Shown in pieces: positions 32,323 to 46,537 of a stretch of 64,000 nt of DNA. Source of the DNA: Enterobacter cloacae complex sp. ECNIH7. GTDB taxonomy: Bacteria > Pseudomonadota > Gammaproteobacteria > Enterobacterales > Enterobacteriaceae. The notes beneath the pieces were generated by a model. That model was given only the letters and a program-made list of their open reading frames with translations, did not search any database and was not told where the DNA came from. The DNA lies in assembly GCF_002208095.1 (NCBI RefSeq), contig NZ_CP017990.1:372001-436000 (forward strand), given 5' to 3'. Position 1 is the first letter of the stretch; each line of letters starts with the position of its first letter. Made by a program: the position numbers and the translations under genes.

Positions 32323-32760
32323 CGTTTGTTGCTGCTTAACAACGTTAATCATCCACGGCACGCCGTATTTATCGGTGACTTTACCGAAACCGTGTGCCCA
32401 GAAGGTTTCCTGCCAGGCCATGTCGATATTCCCGCCCGCGGCGAGGTTGTCGAACCAGCGCTTGCCTTCATTAACGTCCTGAGTATCGAGTACCAGCGTG
32501 AAGCCCGCGTACTGCGCGTTGCTGCCCGGCGGCATCCCGTCGCTCATCATGATATCGCTGCCCGCAATGCGGACGTTGGAGTGAGCGATAGCCGAATCCG
32601 GAAATTGCATACCGGACGGACAGCCTTCTTCGCTGTTATCGCTTTTTGGCATTTCGCCGAAGGTGATTTTATAGAGAAGCTCTGCGCCGACGGCTTGCTG
32701 GTAGAAAGAAGTGGCTTCTGCACAGTTGCCGGCGAACGAGATGTAGGGACTTAACGGCAT
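32317..32760 (-). CDS. phnB: VOC-family protein PhnB/YjdN
   Basis: A 147-residue vicinal-oxygen-chelate (glyoxalase/bleomycin-resistance fold) protein matching E. coli PhnB (YjdN) along its length: MPLSPYISFAGNCAEA at the start and WAHGFGKVTDKYGVPWMINV near the end. Despite the name it is not needed for phosphonate breakdown and its substrate is unknown. It lies between phnA-like and phnC as in E. coli. Confidence 0.95.
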   Translation of the reverse strand: MPLSPYISFAGNCAEATSFYQQAVGAELLYKITFGEMPKSDNSEEGCPSGMQFPDSAIAHSNVRIAGSDIMMSDGMPPGSNAQYAGFTLVLDTQDVNEGKRWFDNLAAGGNIDMAWQETFWAHGFGKVTDKYGVPWMINVVKQQQTP

Positions 32761-32800
32761 AATCTTTACCTCACGTAAGAAAAGCTCGTTAAGTGTAGTT

Positions 32801-32836
32801 CCCGCAAGCCCGGTAAGCGAAGCGCCACCGGGCGGG
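32801..32836. repeat. REP element, classical type
   Basis: CCCGCAAGCCCGGTAAGCGA and its return arm AGCGCCACCGGGCGGG form one REP unit between the phnA- and phnB-like genes. Confidence 0.8.
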
Positions 32837-32840
32837 TAAA

Positions 32841-33176
32841 TCAGTTCTTTTTCACGAACTCTGATTTCAGCTTCATCGGACCGAAGCCGTCAATTTTGCA
32901 GTCGATATTATGATCGCCTTCAACCAGACGGATATTCTTCACTTTGGTGCCGATCTTCAGCATGGAAGAACTGCCCTTCACTTTCAGATCTTTAATCACG
33001 GTTACGCTGTCGCCGTCCGCCAGCAGATTGCCGTTCGCATCTTTTACGACAAGTGCATCAGCATCGTGTGATGGTTCGGCATCGTTCCATTCGTGAGCGC
33101 ATTCCGGGCAGATGAACATGCCATTATCTTCATAGGTGTATTCAGAATTGCATTTTGGGCAGTGTGGGAGTGACAT
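32841..33176 (-). CDS. phnA: Zinc-ribbon protein PhnA/YjdM
   Basis: A 111-residue protein with an N-terminal zinc ribbon (CPKC-X14-CPEC) and a C-terminal KOW-like beta barrel, equal to E. coli PhnA (YjdM). It was once linked to phosphonoacetate hydrolysis by name only; in E. coli its role is unknown. Confidence 0.95.
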   Translation of the reverse strand: MSLPHCPKCNSEYTYEDNGMFICPECAHEWNDAEPSHDADALVVKDANGNLLADGDSVTVIKDLKVKGSSSMLKIGTKVKNIRLVEGDHNIDCKIDGFGPMKLKSEFVKKN

Positions 33177-33771
33177 ATCGGTATCCTCAAAAAGTGTAAA
33201 CGCGCTGGAAAGTGCCAGCTAAATGACGGCAGCGTGCCGAAAAAGGCGGCAAGTATAGCGCAAATCCACACGTTTGTCGGTGACATTGTGAATTAAAAAA
33301 ATGCAAAAAGCGTATCGGGAGTGACACTTCCTGTCAGTCAGTTAAGCGATGCTTACCTCATTAACACGGTGGGAAGAAATGACGCTAAATATATCGAATA
33401 TTTTATTGCAGCAAATTGCTACGCTCCTTCATTTCGGATAAGGTGAAGCGACACATTGTTATTTATCTCCTGACTTCGCTGCCATCCATATCTTTTGGCA
33501 GGGGCGTATTACCTCTCTTTTTAGGTGGGTAAATAATGATGATATATCCTGAAGTTTCTTAAAATTGGGCTACGCTTTTTTCCTTTGGCCTTCAGGCCAG
33601 GAGGGGAGCTATACACGCCATGCAAGGATAGCGAATTATTTCTGATTATCATCAATCAGTTATATTTCGGCGAACATGTTTTCCACACGTGATCATATAA
33701 GCCTGAACAACATAATTAATACCAGTGGCTTAATAAAAGTAATAAATTTGCGTTAAGGAAAGGCTTTTATC
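33177..33771. promoter_or_regulatory. Divergent phnA-crfC intergenic region
   Basis: Nearly 600 AT-rich bases with no supportable gene. Two CTACGCT words (33418-33424 and 33570-33576) resemble sigma-S or extended -10 elements, and a hairpin CCTTTGGCC/GGCCAGGAGG lies at 33582-33606. The crfC ribosome site AAGGAAAGG is at 33755-33763. In E. coli crfC-yjcZ is in the flagellar regulon; I see no convincing FliA promoter here. Confidence 0.4.
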
Positions 33772-36126
33772 ATGCACACACAGACCATTTTTGAATTAAG
33801 CCAGGAAGCTGAGCGTTTGTTACAGCTCGCCCTGCAAAACCTTGATACGTTGAAATCAATGCCGACTGCGATGCTGGAGAGCACCGCGGCTGCTATTACG
33901 GGTGAAAAGAACAACGTTTTACCTTTGCATTTTAGCGCGCGCGGTGTCGAAGCGCAGCAGGCGATGCTGAATAATGAATTACGAAAAATAACCCGGCTGG
34001 AAATGGTCCTGGCTATTGTGGGCACTATGAAAGCGGGGAAATCGACCACCATTAATGCGATTGTGGGGACCGAAGTGTTGCCGAACCGCAATCGTCCGAT
34101 GACGGCGCTTCCTACTCTGATTCGCCACACGCCGGGTCAGAAGGAGCCGGTGCTGCATTTCTCACATGCCTCGCCCATTGATGAATTGATCCAACTGCTC
34201 CAGAAAAAGCTATGCGATTACGATCGCGGAAAGCTCGCTCAGCATCTGGAAATTGATAAAGACATGAATACGCTGCTGGAGCGCATTGAAAAAGGAGAGG
34301 CTTTTGAGAAGCATCACCTGGGCGCGCAGCCGATATTTCATTGTCTGAAAAGCCTCAATGACCTGGTGAGGCTTTCCCAGGCGTTAGGGGTGGAGTTTCC
34401 CTTCTCTGAATATGCCGCCATCGAACACATTCCGGTGATTGAAGTGGAGTTCGTGCATCTTGCGGGTCTGGATGCTCACCTCGGACAGCTGACGCTGCTC
34501 GATACGCCCGGGCCGAATGAGGCCGGACAGCCGCATCTGCAAAAAATGCTCAGCGAGCAGTTGTCCCGCGCGTCGGCGGTGCTGGCCGTGATGGATTATA
34601 CCCAGCTTAAATCCATCTCTGATGAAGAAGTCCGCCAGGCCATTTCTGCGGCGGGAAAATCCGTGCCGCTGTATGCCCTGGTCAATAAATTCGATCAGAA
34701 AGATCGCAATAGCGACGATGAAGAGCAGATCCGGGCGATGATCTCCGGCACCTTAATGAAAGGCAATATTTCGCCTGGCCAGATCTACCCCGTTTCGTCC
34801 ATGTGGGCCTATCTGGCAAACCGCGCTCGCTACGAGATGAGTACCCACGGACAACTGCCGGATCATCAGGAGCAACCCTGGGTGCAGGATTTTGCCGAAG
34901 CGGCGCTTGGGCGGCGCTGGCGTACGGCGGACCTGGACGATATCGACCATATTCGTCATTCTGCCGATTTGCTCTGGGAAGATTCGCTTTTCGAACAACC
35001 GATACGCAAGCTGATCTACGCCGCCTATGCCAATGCCTCGCTTTACGCGCTGCGTTCGGCCTCGCACAAGCTGCTCAACTACGCACAAAATGCCCGGGAG
35101 TACCTCGACTTCCGCTATCAGGGGCTGACGGTTGCCTTTGAGGCGCTGGAACTGAATATCGCACGTCTGGAAGAGGATATGGCGCTTCTCCAGACGCGTC
35201 AGAGCGTGGTGAGCGATGAGGTGAAACATGAAGTTGAGGAGGCGCTGAACGCCACCGCGGACTTTATGGGAGCGCAAAAAACCGCGCTTAACCAGGCGAT
35301 TGGCGAGGTGTTCAGCGCTCAGTATATTCTTGATTTGGCTGGCATCGATCGGCAGAACCCTCACGGTGACGAGCCGCACGAGCTGAAGCAGCTGGTTCTG
35401 GACGATGAAGGGAAGGCGCAGATCGCGCTAAGTAAAATCCGCTCCTCCTGCGAACGGGTGATGCTGGATGCACAGACGAAAATCTGCCGGGAGCTGGCGT
35501 TACGCTTCGACCAGCTTGAATCTACGCTGGCGCGTTCCCTGAACGAAGCCATGCGCCCCATCGAAACGCGTATTAAAGAGCATCTGAGCCATGCGGGTTT
35601 TCGGGCGCGAATCAGTTTCCCGGCGTTTCAGGCTCACCAGCTCAACTTCAACACGCGGGCGCTGTTTAACGATGCGATAGCGCAGGATGACAGCCTGGCA
35701 GGTCCGCCATCAGGCGGGAGCAGCATGCGAGAAACGGTCTCTCGCTGGCTCAATAATCCGGGCTGGGGCTGGGATGAGTATGTGGAAACGCGCACGCGCT
35801 ATGTTATCGATATTGCGCAGCTGCATGACAAATTTAAGCAACATATTGAGCTGTTTTGTGAACAAATACGTAAAGCTTTGTCCGCGCAGGTCGATGTCTC
35901 TGTTACGGCAGGAATGGCGACGTTCTTTGCAGAATTTTCGCTGTGCCTGACCGGGTTACAGGAAAGCTTGCGTGATAGCCTCGCAGTACGTCAACAGAAT
36001 GAGCATTCAACCCGAGCGCTCTGCCAGCTGTTGAAGCAAAGTATTACGACTGCGACGTGGATACAGGAAGATACCCGACTGTTACGCGATGATATTCAAA
36101 CTCTATTCGCGGCAGAGCAACCATGA
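33772..36126 (+). CDS. crfC: Dynamin-like clamp-binding protein CrfC
   Basis: A 784-residue dynamin-family GTPase matching E. coli CrfC (YjdA), which binds the replicase sliding clamp and helps pair nascent strands and share chromosomes evenly. The GTP-binding P loop GTMKAGKST is at 84-92, followed by the switch ALPTLIRHTPG, DTPGPNEAG and NKFDQ. The long C-terminal part is helical. The N-terminal region where E. coli has its clamp-binding QLALPW reads NNVLPLHF here, so clamp binding may differ. Length exceeds E. coli (742) by about 40 residues. The stop overlaps the yjcZ start by four bases. Confidence 0.95.
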   Translation: MHTQTIFELSQEAERLLQLALQNLDTLKSMPTAMLESTAAAITGEKNNVLPLHFSARGVEAQQAMLNNELRKITRLEMVLAIVGTMKAGKSTTINAIVGTEVLPNRNRPMTALPTLIRHTPGQKEPVLHFSHASPIDELIQLLQKKLCDYDRGKLAQHLEIDKDMNTLLERIEKGEAFEKHHLGAQPIFHCLKSLNDLVRLSQALGVEFPFSEYAAIEHIPVIEVEFVHLAGLDAHLGQLTLLDTPGPNEAGQPHLQKMLSEQLSRASAVLAVMDYTQLKSISDEEVRQAISAAGKSVPLYALVNKFDQKDRNSDDEEQIRAMISGTLMKGNISPGQIYPVSSMWAYLANRARYEMSTHGQLPDHQEQPWVQDFAEAALGRRWRTADLDDIDHIRHSADLLWEDSLFEQPIRKLIYAAYANASLYALRSASHKLLNYAQNAREYLDFRYQGLTVAFEALELNIARLEEDMALLQTRQSVVSDEVKHEVEEALNATADFMGAQKTALNQAIGEVFSAQYILDLAGIDRQNPHGDEPHELKQLVLDDEGKAQIALSKIRSSCERVMLDAQTKICRELALRFDQLESTLARSLNEAMRPIETRIKEHLSHAGFRARISFPAFQAHQLNFNTRALFNDAIAQDDSLAGPPSGGSSMRETVSRWLNNPGWGWDEYVETRTRYVIDIAQLHDKFKQHIELFCEQIRKALSAQVDVSVTAGMATFFAEFSLCLTGLQESLRDSLAVRQQNEHSTRALCQLLKQSITTATWIQEDTRLLRDDIQTLFAAEQP

Positions 36127-36998
36127 CAACACCACTACTGGACGGTCCCGGGCGAACGCTGGAGTGTATTAATCCAAGATTTATGGTCGATCTGGTGCAG
36201 GGAGTGGACGCGGCGCGCCATCCTCACCTGGGACCACAACAGCTTCAGTTTCGTGAGCGTTTGACTCAGGAAATCATGACGCATACCCGGCTACGCCCCT
36301 GGGCGATGGCGGGTATGCTCAATGAAAATGCAGCGCTGCGCCTGGGGCTGGCGGAAAAACTGGCCGGCATGCTTGACCCGGGCCATCTCGCCCTGACGCT
36401 GATGGCAGAGAAACTGATTGCTTTGCGCCAGCAGACTCACCCGCGCGCCCAGCACTCCCCGGGGCTGATGCAGCAGTACGCTGAACTCGCCTCTCATTTT
36501 ACCCAACGCGCCGCATATAAAGAGAAGGCGCTAACCCAGCGCGGGCTGACGGTGCAGGCGGGTGAGCACAGCGAGCAGATTTTTACCCGCTGGCGGGCCG
36601 GGCATTATGATGGCTGGTCGCTGGCCGGGCGCTGTTTTATCGTCCTGGAAGAGCTGCGCTGGGGGGCATTTGGTGACGCATGCCGTCTCGCGAATGAAGA
36701 TGTGGCGGCAATGCTTAAGGATAACCTGCGCAGCATGGCGGCTAACTATCTGGCACAGGGCATCAATGCGTCCCCCACGACCCGCCATTTCTATCACCAG
36801 TGGCTGACAACGCCGGCCTCTCCGGGTTTAATCGATCATAAAGACATGCTGGGCTGGCTGGGGGACTGGTGTCAGGCGGATCAACATCCGGTGAGCTGGT
36901 CAGTGACGCAAAACTGGCAGACTGTCGCGCTGGGTATGCCGAGGCTCTGTTCGGCAAAACGGCTGGTGGACGGGATGGTGGAAGAGATTTTTGGGTAA
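36123..36998 (+). CDS. yjcZ: YjcZ family protein
   Basis: A 291-residue cytoplasmic protein of the YjcZ family, encoded directly downstream of crfC and overlapping it by four bases, as in E. coli. No catalytic motif is visible; the segments YDGWSLAGRCFIVLEELRWGAFGDACRLA and TRHFYHQWLTTP are conserved. In E. coli the gene is co-expressed with the flagellar regulon and its overexpression affects motility; its molecular role is unknown. Confidence 0.88.
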   Translation: MTTPLLDGPGRTLECINPRFMVDLVQGVDAARHPHLGPQQLQFRERLTQEIMTHTRLRPWAMAGMLNENAALRLGLAEKLAGMLDPGHLALTLMAEKLIALRQQTHPRAQHSPGLMQQYAELASHFTQRAAYKEKALTQRGLTVQAGEHSEQIFTRWRAGHYDGWSLAGRCFIVLEELRWGAFGDACRLANEDVAAMLKDNLRSMAANYLAQGINASPTTRHFYHQWLTTPASPGLIDHKDMLGWLGDWCQADQHPVSWSVTQNWQTVALGMPRLCSAKRLVDGMVEEIFG

Positions 36999-37000
36999 AT

Positions 37001-37028
37001 CCCTCACCCTCTCCCCGTTGGGAGAGGG
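37001..37028. repeat. Partial REP-like element (CCCTCTCC family)
   Basis: A shortened unit (CCCTCACCCTCTCCCCGTTG, then GGAGAGGGA) lies between convergent yjcZ and kdgT. Confidence 0.75.
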
Positions 37029-37042
37029 AATGGTGCGGTGTG

Positions 37043-38035
37043 TTAATGATTCATTTCTATCGGCTTCGGTTCAGGCAGGGTCTCTTGCATATTCCCGTAG
37101 CGTTTCGCATACAGCGCCGTGATGATGGGGACCAGAATCGCGGTGACAATTACGCTCGCGGCAACCAGTGCCGTCGCTGAAGCGGCGACCGGTTCGAAGG
37201 CCGGGTTAATTTGGGCGATAATCACCGGGTTTGCAACAGCAGCCCCCGCGGCTGAAGAGGCGGCGACGCCGGCCGTGCCGTTTCCTCCTCCGATTACGCG
37301 GTCGGCAATAATCAGCGGAATACCGGTGATGACGATCACGGCGACACCCAGCACAATGCCCAGCAGGCCGGTATCGAGAATGACCTTCAGGTTGATGGTG
37401 TTCCCCAGTGCGAAACCGAAGAACGGAATCAGCACCGGCGTGGCTTTGCTGAAGAAATCACGCAGATCGCGGTCGAGATTGCCAAGGGCGAAACCGACCA
37501 GGAAGGGCAGGATTGCGCCGACAAAGTGGTGCGGTTCAAACGAGGCCAGGCCAGCAGACCCCAGGATCAGCATCGTCATCAATGGGCCGGACTCCAGAGA
37601 CATCAACACAAATGCGCCGGACTCTTCTTTCGTTCCGTACTGGTTCATCAGGCTGGCGTACAATCCGCCGTTGGTCATATCCATTGCCGAGACAATCGCC
37701 AGGACCGATAAACCCGCAAAGAACCCGGTCTGAATTCCATTCTCCGGAATGAACATCGCGCATATCATTGCCACCGCCCAGGCTACCGCTATTTTGGTTA
37801 TCACCAGCGTGCCGGATTTCCGTAATACTGTCCCCGTTGCCCGCAAATTAATGGATGCGCCGATACAAAAAAACCAGACGGCAAGAATGGGAACCGTGCC
37901 TGTTATCATGCCTTTTGTGAAACCACCGAAATAGGCTCCGGTATCGGGAGCAAGAGTATTCAGGATGGCGCCCAGCACCAGCGGAACCAGCATCATGCCG
38001 CCGGGTATACGTTCTATCGTGGCTTTAATCTTCAT
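37043..38035 (-). CDS. kdgT: 2-keto-3-deoxygluconate permease KdgT
   Basis: A 330-residue inner-membrane proton symporter for 2-keto-3-deoxygluconate, a product of pectin and hexuronate breakdown. Ten or so helices and the family words [31 protein letters not shown] and [10 protein letters not shown] are present. The ATG at 38035 is preferred over a TTG two codons upstream because a GAGG site lies at the right distance and it gives [13 protein letters not shown]. KdgR and CRP sites can be read about 210-240 bases upstream. Confidence 0.94.
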   Translation of the reverse strand: MKIKATIERIPGGMMLVPLVLGAILNTLAPDTGAYFGGFTKGMITGTVPILAVWFFCIGASINLRATGTVLRKSGTLVITKIAVAWAVAMICAMFIPENGIQTGFFAGLSVLAIVSAMDMTNGGLYASLMNQYGTKEESGAFVLMSLESGPLMTMLILGSAGLASFEPHHFVGAILPFLVGFALGNLDRDLRDFFSKATPVLIPFFGFALGNTINLKVILDTGLLGIVLGVAVIVITGIPLIIADRVIGGGNGTAGVAASSAAGAAVANPVIIAQINPAFEPVAASATALVAASVIVTAILVPIITALYAKRYGNMQETLPEPKPIEMNH

Positions 38036-38247
38036 AGACAAACCTCACATCGGATCCCGCAGGACGGGTGATAGGTGTTAGAAATTAGTCAATAAATTCA
38101 ATAGATTGCTCGTATTGCTTGCGGTGTTTTTTCGAAAGCCCTGCAACAAAATTAAATGCGTGCTCTCAATTAACCTTTTTCTGAAACACATAAAACGCTG
38201 AATTCGGATTTATGATGCGATCATTGGAATATTGATTCAATGAAAAT

Positions 38248-38260
38248 AAAACATTGTTTT
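38248..38260 (-). promoter_or_regulatory. Candidate KdgR operator for kdgT
   Basis: The perfect palindrome AAAACA-T-TGTTTT is flanked by A/T-rich arms (AATAAAACATTGTTTTGG) and fits the KdgR box core. It lies upstream of kdgT, the expected KdgR target. Confidence 0.55.
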
Positions 38261-38276
38261 GGTTATCTGTATCACA
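38261..38276 (-). promoter_or_regulatory. Candidate CRP site for kdgT
   Basis: On the minus strand TGTGATACAGATAACC has a perfect left half site and a weak right half, directly upstream of the KdgR box; catabolite control of kdgT is expected. Confidence 0.45.
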
Positions 38277-38470
38277 TATTCAATGTAAAACCTGAGGCCG
38301 GTTCCTGTTGATGAAAATTTATGTAAACCTGATGTGAATTAACGTGGTTTGTTTTTCCGTTAAGAAAGAAATAATGACGCGCGGGAGGATGTCCTTTAGG
38401 TGGGGTAAGGAAGTACTTATTTGCACTCCTTGACAAAAATTGGACTGAGTTGACGAGACGTGAAAATATA

Positions 38471-38506
38471 TGTGAAGTTGATCACAAATATAAACGCTGG
38501 TAGGGT
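38471..38506 (+). promoter_or_regulatory. proP P1 promoter with CRP site
   Basis: TGTGAAGTTGATCACA (38471-38486) is a perfect CRP palindrome; the -10 TAGGGT is at 38501-38506, putting the site at about -34.5 from the predicted start near 38513. E. coli proP P1 has the same layout and nearly the same bases; there CRP represses P1 until osmotic upshift. Confidence 0.85.
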
Positions 38507-38584
38507 AAAAAGGTCATTAACTGCCCAGGCAGGCGTCAACAGGTTCGGTTGTATCGACGTAAAACGTCAATGTAAGTAAACCTG

Positions 38585-38591
38585 CTACGCT
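38585..38591 (+). promoter_or_regulatory. proP P2 promoter -10 element
   Basis: CTACGCT preceded by CCTG matches the sigma-S/Fis-dependent P2 -10 of E. coli proP (CCCGCTACGCT), about 90 bases upstream of the gene start. Confidence 0.65.
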
Positions 38592-38683
38592 TGAATAAGG
38601 CGATTCGCATGGAGCGGATCCCATGGTTCACAGAACACTAACTGGACTGTGAAACAGACAGGGCCGAGTCAACGAGGATAGCT

Positions 38684-40186
38684 ATGCTGAGAAGGAAAAA
38701 GATTAAACCCATCACGCTTCGCGACGTCACCATTATTGATGACGCAAAGCTGCGTAAAGCGATTACCGCAGCCTCGCTCGGTAATGCGATGGAATGGTTC
38801 GATTTTGGTGTCTACGGCTTTGTGGCCTATGCGTTAGGTAAAGTGTTTTTCCCCGGGGCCGATCCCAGCCTGCAGATGATCGCCGCACTGGGTACGTTCT
38901 CCGTTCCCTTCCTGATTCGCCCGCTGGGCGGTCTGTTCTTCGGTATGCTCGGCGATAAATATGGTCGTCAGAAGATCCTGGCCATCACCATCGTCATTAT
39001 GTCGATCAGTACATTCTGTATCGGCCTTATACCGTCTTACGCCACCATCGGCATTTGGGCACCCATTCTCCTGCTGATTTGTAAGATGGCCCAGGGCTTC
39101 TCCGTAGGCGGTGAATATACCGGTGCCTCGATCTTCGTTGCCGAGTATTCCCCGGACCGTAAGCGCGGTTTTATGGGAAGCTGGCTGGACTTCGGCTCGA
39201 TTGCCGGGTTTGTCCTGGGTGCGGGCGTCGTGGTGTTGATTTCAACCGTGGTGGGTGAAGATAACTTCCTCGACTGGGGCTGGCGTATTCCGTTCTTCCT
39301 GGCATTGCCGCTGGGGATTATTGGCCTCTACCTGCGTCATGCGCTGGAAGAGACGCCTGCCTTCCAGCAGCACGTCGATAAACTTGAGCAGGGTGACCGC
39401 GAAGGGCTGCAGGATGGTCCGAAGGTGTCGTTCAAAGAGATTGCCACTAAACACTGGCGCAGCCTGCTGACCTGTATTGGTCTGGTGATTTCGACCAACG
39501 TGACCTACTACATGCTCTTGACCTACATGCCGAGCTATCTGTCGCATAACCTGCACTACTCGGAAGATCACGGTGTGCTGATTATTATCGCCATCATGGT
39601 GGGTATGCTGTTTGTGCAGCCGATTATGGGTCTGTTGAGTGACCGTTTTGGTCGTCGACCGTTCATTATTCTGGGAAGCGTTGCGCTGTTTGCTCTGGCA
39701 ATTCCGGCATTCATTCTGATTAACAGTGATGTGCTGGGGCTGATTTTTGCCGGTCTGCTGATGCTGGCGGTGATCCTTAACTGCTTTATCGGGGTGATGG
39801 CCTCAACGTTACCCGCGATGTTCCCGACGCATATTCGCTACAGCGCGCTGGCCGCGGCCTTTAACATCTCGGTGCTGATTGCCGGTCTGACCCCGACGCT
39901 TGCCGCCTCGCTGGTCGAGAGCACGCAGAACCTGATGATGCCGGCCTATTACCTGATGGTGATTGCGGTGATTGGTTTGATTACCGGTCTTACCATGAAG
40001 GAGACGGCGAATCGCCCTCTGAAAGGCGCAACGCCTGCGGCGTCTGACATCCAGGAAGCGAAAGAGATCCTGCGCGAGCACTACGATAACGTAGAGCAGA
40101 AGATTGAGGATATTGACGCAGAGATTGAAGAGCTGCAGAAAAAACGCTCCCGACTGGTGGACCAGCATCCACGCATCAACGAGTAA
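38684..40186 (+). CDS. proP: Osmosensory proline/glycine betaine:proton symporter ProP
   Basis: A 500-residue MFS carrier equal in length to E. coli ProP. It takes up proline, glycine betaine and ectoine and is activated by high osmolality. Twelve helices, the MFS loop GDKYGRQK and the repeated GLLSDRFGRRP are seen. The cytoplasmic C-terminus (VEQKIEDIDAEIEELQKKRS) is the antiparallel coiled coil that tunes osmotic sensing. Double promoters P1 and P2 are readable upstream and a terminator downstream. Confidence 0.98.
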   Translation: MLRRKKIKPITLRDVTIIDDAKLRKAITAASLGNAMEWFDFGVYGFVAYALGKVFFPGADPSLQMIAALGTFSVPFLIRPLGGLFFGMLGDKYGRQKILAITIVIMSISTFCIGLIPSYATIGIWAPILLLICKMAQGFSVGGEYTGASIFVAEYSPDRKRGFMGSWLDFGSIAGFVLGAGVVVLISTVVGEDNFLDWGWRIPFFLALPLGIIGLYLRHALEETPAFQQHVDKLEQGDREGLQDGPKVSFKEIATKHWRSLLTCIGLVISTNVTYYMLLTYMPSYLSHNLHYSEDHGVLIIIAIMVGMLFVQPIMGLLSDRFGRRPFIILGSVALFALAIPAFILINSDVLGLIFAGLLMLAVILNCFIGVMASTLPAMFPTHIRYSALAAAFNISVLIAGLTPTLAASLVESTQNLMMPAYYLMVIAVIGLITGLTMKETANRPLKGATPAASDIQEAKEILREHYDNVEQKIEDIDAEIEELQKKRSRLVDQHPRINE

Positions 40187-40192
40187 TAAAGG

Positions 40193-40218
40193 AACCCGCC
40201 AACGGCGGGTTTTCTTTT
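40193..40218 (+). terminator. proP rho-independent terminator
   Basis: Stem AACCCGCC/GGCGGGTT with loop AAC followed by TTCTTTT, just after the proP stop. Confidence 0.85.
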
Positions 40219-40219
40219 A

Positions 40220-41173
40220 TTAGCATCCGGCAGCGATGTAGTCGCCATTGGCGCTGACGGGGATCACCGTCAGGAACAGCACCGTCGCAAACAGGATCAG
40301 GACTATCCCTCCGGCTATTTTGACTGCTGGCACCAGCCATCTTAATGATGCGCTTTCTCCGAACCAGGTCACCGTGCGCTCGCGGGCGTAACGTACAGCC
40401 AGGGAAAGCCCCACAATAGAAAGTGCGGTGCCCAAAGACATGGTCATTACCGCGGCCACTCCCCAGGTGACAATGCCCAGCGCATTCGAAAACATCAGAA
40501 TCATGATCGCCCCGCTGCACGGGCGTGCGCCAATTGCCAGAATCACGCCCAGACGGGTTTTCCAGTCGCCCTGCGTCAGGTCTGTACCTACGCCGTGATG
40601 GCCGCAGCCACAGTGTTCATCGTGCTGATGAAGAGGCTTGATGGCGGAGATAGACATCCTGCGCGGGCGCAGGCTCTTCAGCGCCTGATAAATGACAAAA
40701 GCACCGAATGCACCAATAAGCACTGCGCTTATCTTCTCCACGTACCAGCGGCTGGTACTGATATCTCCGGAGGCGAGGTTAAACCCCACCGCCAGAATAA
40801 AGACAAACAGAATGGCGCTGACGCCCTGCATCAGGCTACCCAGGAAGGGGACGACCCGGGCGGCCAGCTCGCTTTCCTTATTGGTGGTCAGATAGGTCGT
40901 CACGATGAACTTTCCGTGTCCGGGTCCGATGGCGTGAAGGACACCATAAAGGAAAGCCCCTGTTAACAGCCATAATCCGCCGCTGTACTGGTGGTTATTA
41001 AGCTGCAGCAGATACATCACCAGATAGCGGTGCAGCGTAATTTGCGTGGCGAGGCACCACTGGATAAAGGCGTTCCAGTGCGCATGCAGGGTAAAACCGG
41101 CAAAGAGGAGTGCCAGCAGCATCACCCCTGCTGTAGGGAGACGCCAGTCGCGGGCGAGGCTTTGTGTGGTCAT
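40220..41173 (-). CDS. NicO-family nickel/cobalt-type metal transporter
   Basis: A 317-residue inner-membrane protein of the NicO superfamily (RcnA/ZevB-like). The signature HAIGPGHGKF is at 80-89 and a second conserved patch, GARPCSGAIMIL, is near 240. Between the halves is a metal-binding loop rich in His and Cys (HQHDEHCGCGHHG). Such proteins usually export Ni, Co or Zn; direction and metal cannot be read from sequence. The ATG at 41173 is chosen because a GAGG-rich leader and the membrane protein start MTTQSLARDW follow it; upstream in-frame codons run through AT-rich non-coding sequence. No zevA-type (DUF1007) partner is adjacent. Gene order here departs from E. coli. Confidence 0.85.
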   Translation of the reverse strand: MTTQSLARDWRLPTAGVMLLALLFAGFTLHAHWNAFIQWCLATQITLHRYLVMYLLQLNNHQYSGGLWLLTGAFLYGVLHAIGPGHGKFIVTTYLTTNKESELAARVVPFLGSLMQGVSAILFVFILAVGFNLASGDISTSRWYVEKISAVLIGAFGAFVIYQALKSLRPRRMSISAIKPLHQHDEHCGCGHHGVGTDLTQGDWKTRLGVILAIGARPCSGAIMILMFSNALGIVTWGVAAVMTMSLGTALSIVGLSLAVRYARERTVTWFGESASLRWLVPAVKIAGGIVLILFATVLFLTVIPVSANGDYIAAGC

Positions 41174-41350
41174 GAGGGTGGGCCTGCACTGAGGAGAATA
41201 TTTGCCGCTAGTATAGTTGATCTTCTCGCTCAATTCGTGGGATCGCATCGCGATCCGCTCATGATTGTGGATAACTTTGTGCATAAAAGGGTATAAGGCG
41301 GGGTTTTGCTGTGGAATGCAGCAGTCAGTTATTTTTCTGTCATTTAGCGG

Positions 41351-41378
41351 TTGCGGCCTGCTGAGAACTCCCTATAAT
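41351..41378 (+). promoter_or_regulatory. rRNA promoter P1
   Basis: -35 TTGCGG and -10 TATAAT separated by 16 bases, followed by GCGCCTCC, the GC-rich stringent-control discriminator seen in E. coli rrn P1. Confidence 0.9.
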
Positions 41379-41459
41379 GCGCCTCCATCGACACGGTGGA
41401 TGTGAATCACTTCACAAACAGCCCGGTCGGTTGAAGAGAAAAAATCCTGAAATAACGGG

Positions 41460-41487
41460 TTGACTCTGAAAGAGGAAAGCGTAATAT
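41460..41487 (+). promoter_or_regulatory. rRNA promoter P2
   Basis: -35 TTGACT and -10 TAATAT separated by 16 bases, about 110 bases downstream of P1 as usual for rrn operons. Confidence 0.8.
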
Positions 41488-41525
41488 ACGCCACCTCGCA
41501 ACGATGAGCGAAAGCCGCGTTGCAC

Positions 41526-41538
41526 TGCTCTTTAACAA
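41526..41538 (+). promoter_or_regulatory. boxA antitermination site in rRNA leader
   Basis: TGCTCTTTAACAA is the rrn boxA core bound by NusB/NusE. Confidence 0.9.
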
Positions 41539-41669
41539 TTTATCAGACAATCTGTGTGGGCACTCAAAGTGACATGGATTCTTAATGTCTCCGGACAATA
41601 AATGAATACCAAGTCTCTGAGTGAACATGCGTAATTCATTACGAAGTTTAATTCACGAGCATCAAACTT

Positions 41670-43209
<1,540 letters not shown>

Positions 43210-43293
43210 CCTTAAAGAACCTGCCTTTGTAGTGTCCACACAGATTGTCTGATGAAAAGTAAATAGCAAGGCGTCTTGCGATTGAGACTTTAC

Positions 43294-43369
43294 GTCCCCT
43301 TCGTCTAGAGGCCCAGGACACCGCCCTTTCACGGCGGTAACAGGGGTTCGAATCCCCTAGGGGACGCCA
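43294..43369 (+). tRNA. gltT: tRNA-Glu (UUC) in the 16S-23S spacer
   Basis: A 76-base cloverleaf beginning GTCCCCTTCGTCTAGAGGCC and ending GGGGACGCCA with encoded CCA. The anticodon stem CCGCC/GGCGG encloses CTTTCAC, anticodon TTC. The symbol follows E. coli spacer genes and the exact letter is arbitrary. Confidence 0.97.
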
Positions 43370-43442
43370 CTTGCTGGTTCGTGAGTGAAAGTCACCTGCC
43401 GTCATATCTCAAAACTCATCTTCGGGTGACGTTTGAGATATT

Positions 43443-43455
43443 TGCTCTTTAAAAA
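43443..43455 (+). promoter_or_regulatory. boxA in the 16S-23S spacer
   Basis: TGCTCTTTAAAAA is the spacer boxA, as in E. coli rrn operons. Confidence 0.8.
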
Positions 43456-43561
43456 TCTGGATCAAGCTGAAAATTGAAACGACACATCTTAATGGTGTGT
43501 TCGAGTCTCTAAAATTTTCGCAAGTCGATGATGAATCGAAAGAAACATCTTCGGGTTGTGA

Positions 43562-46466
<2,905 letters not shown>

Positions 46467-46537
46467 ACAACGCCGAAGCTGTTTCGGCGAAGAGACGACA
46501 CAATCAAATTTCAGCCTGATACAGATTTAACAGAATT

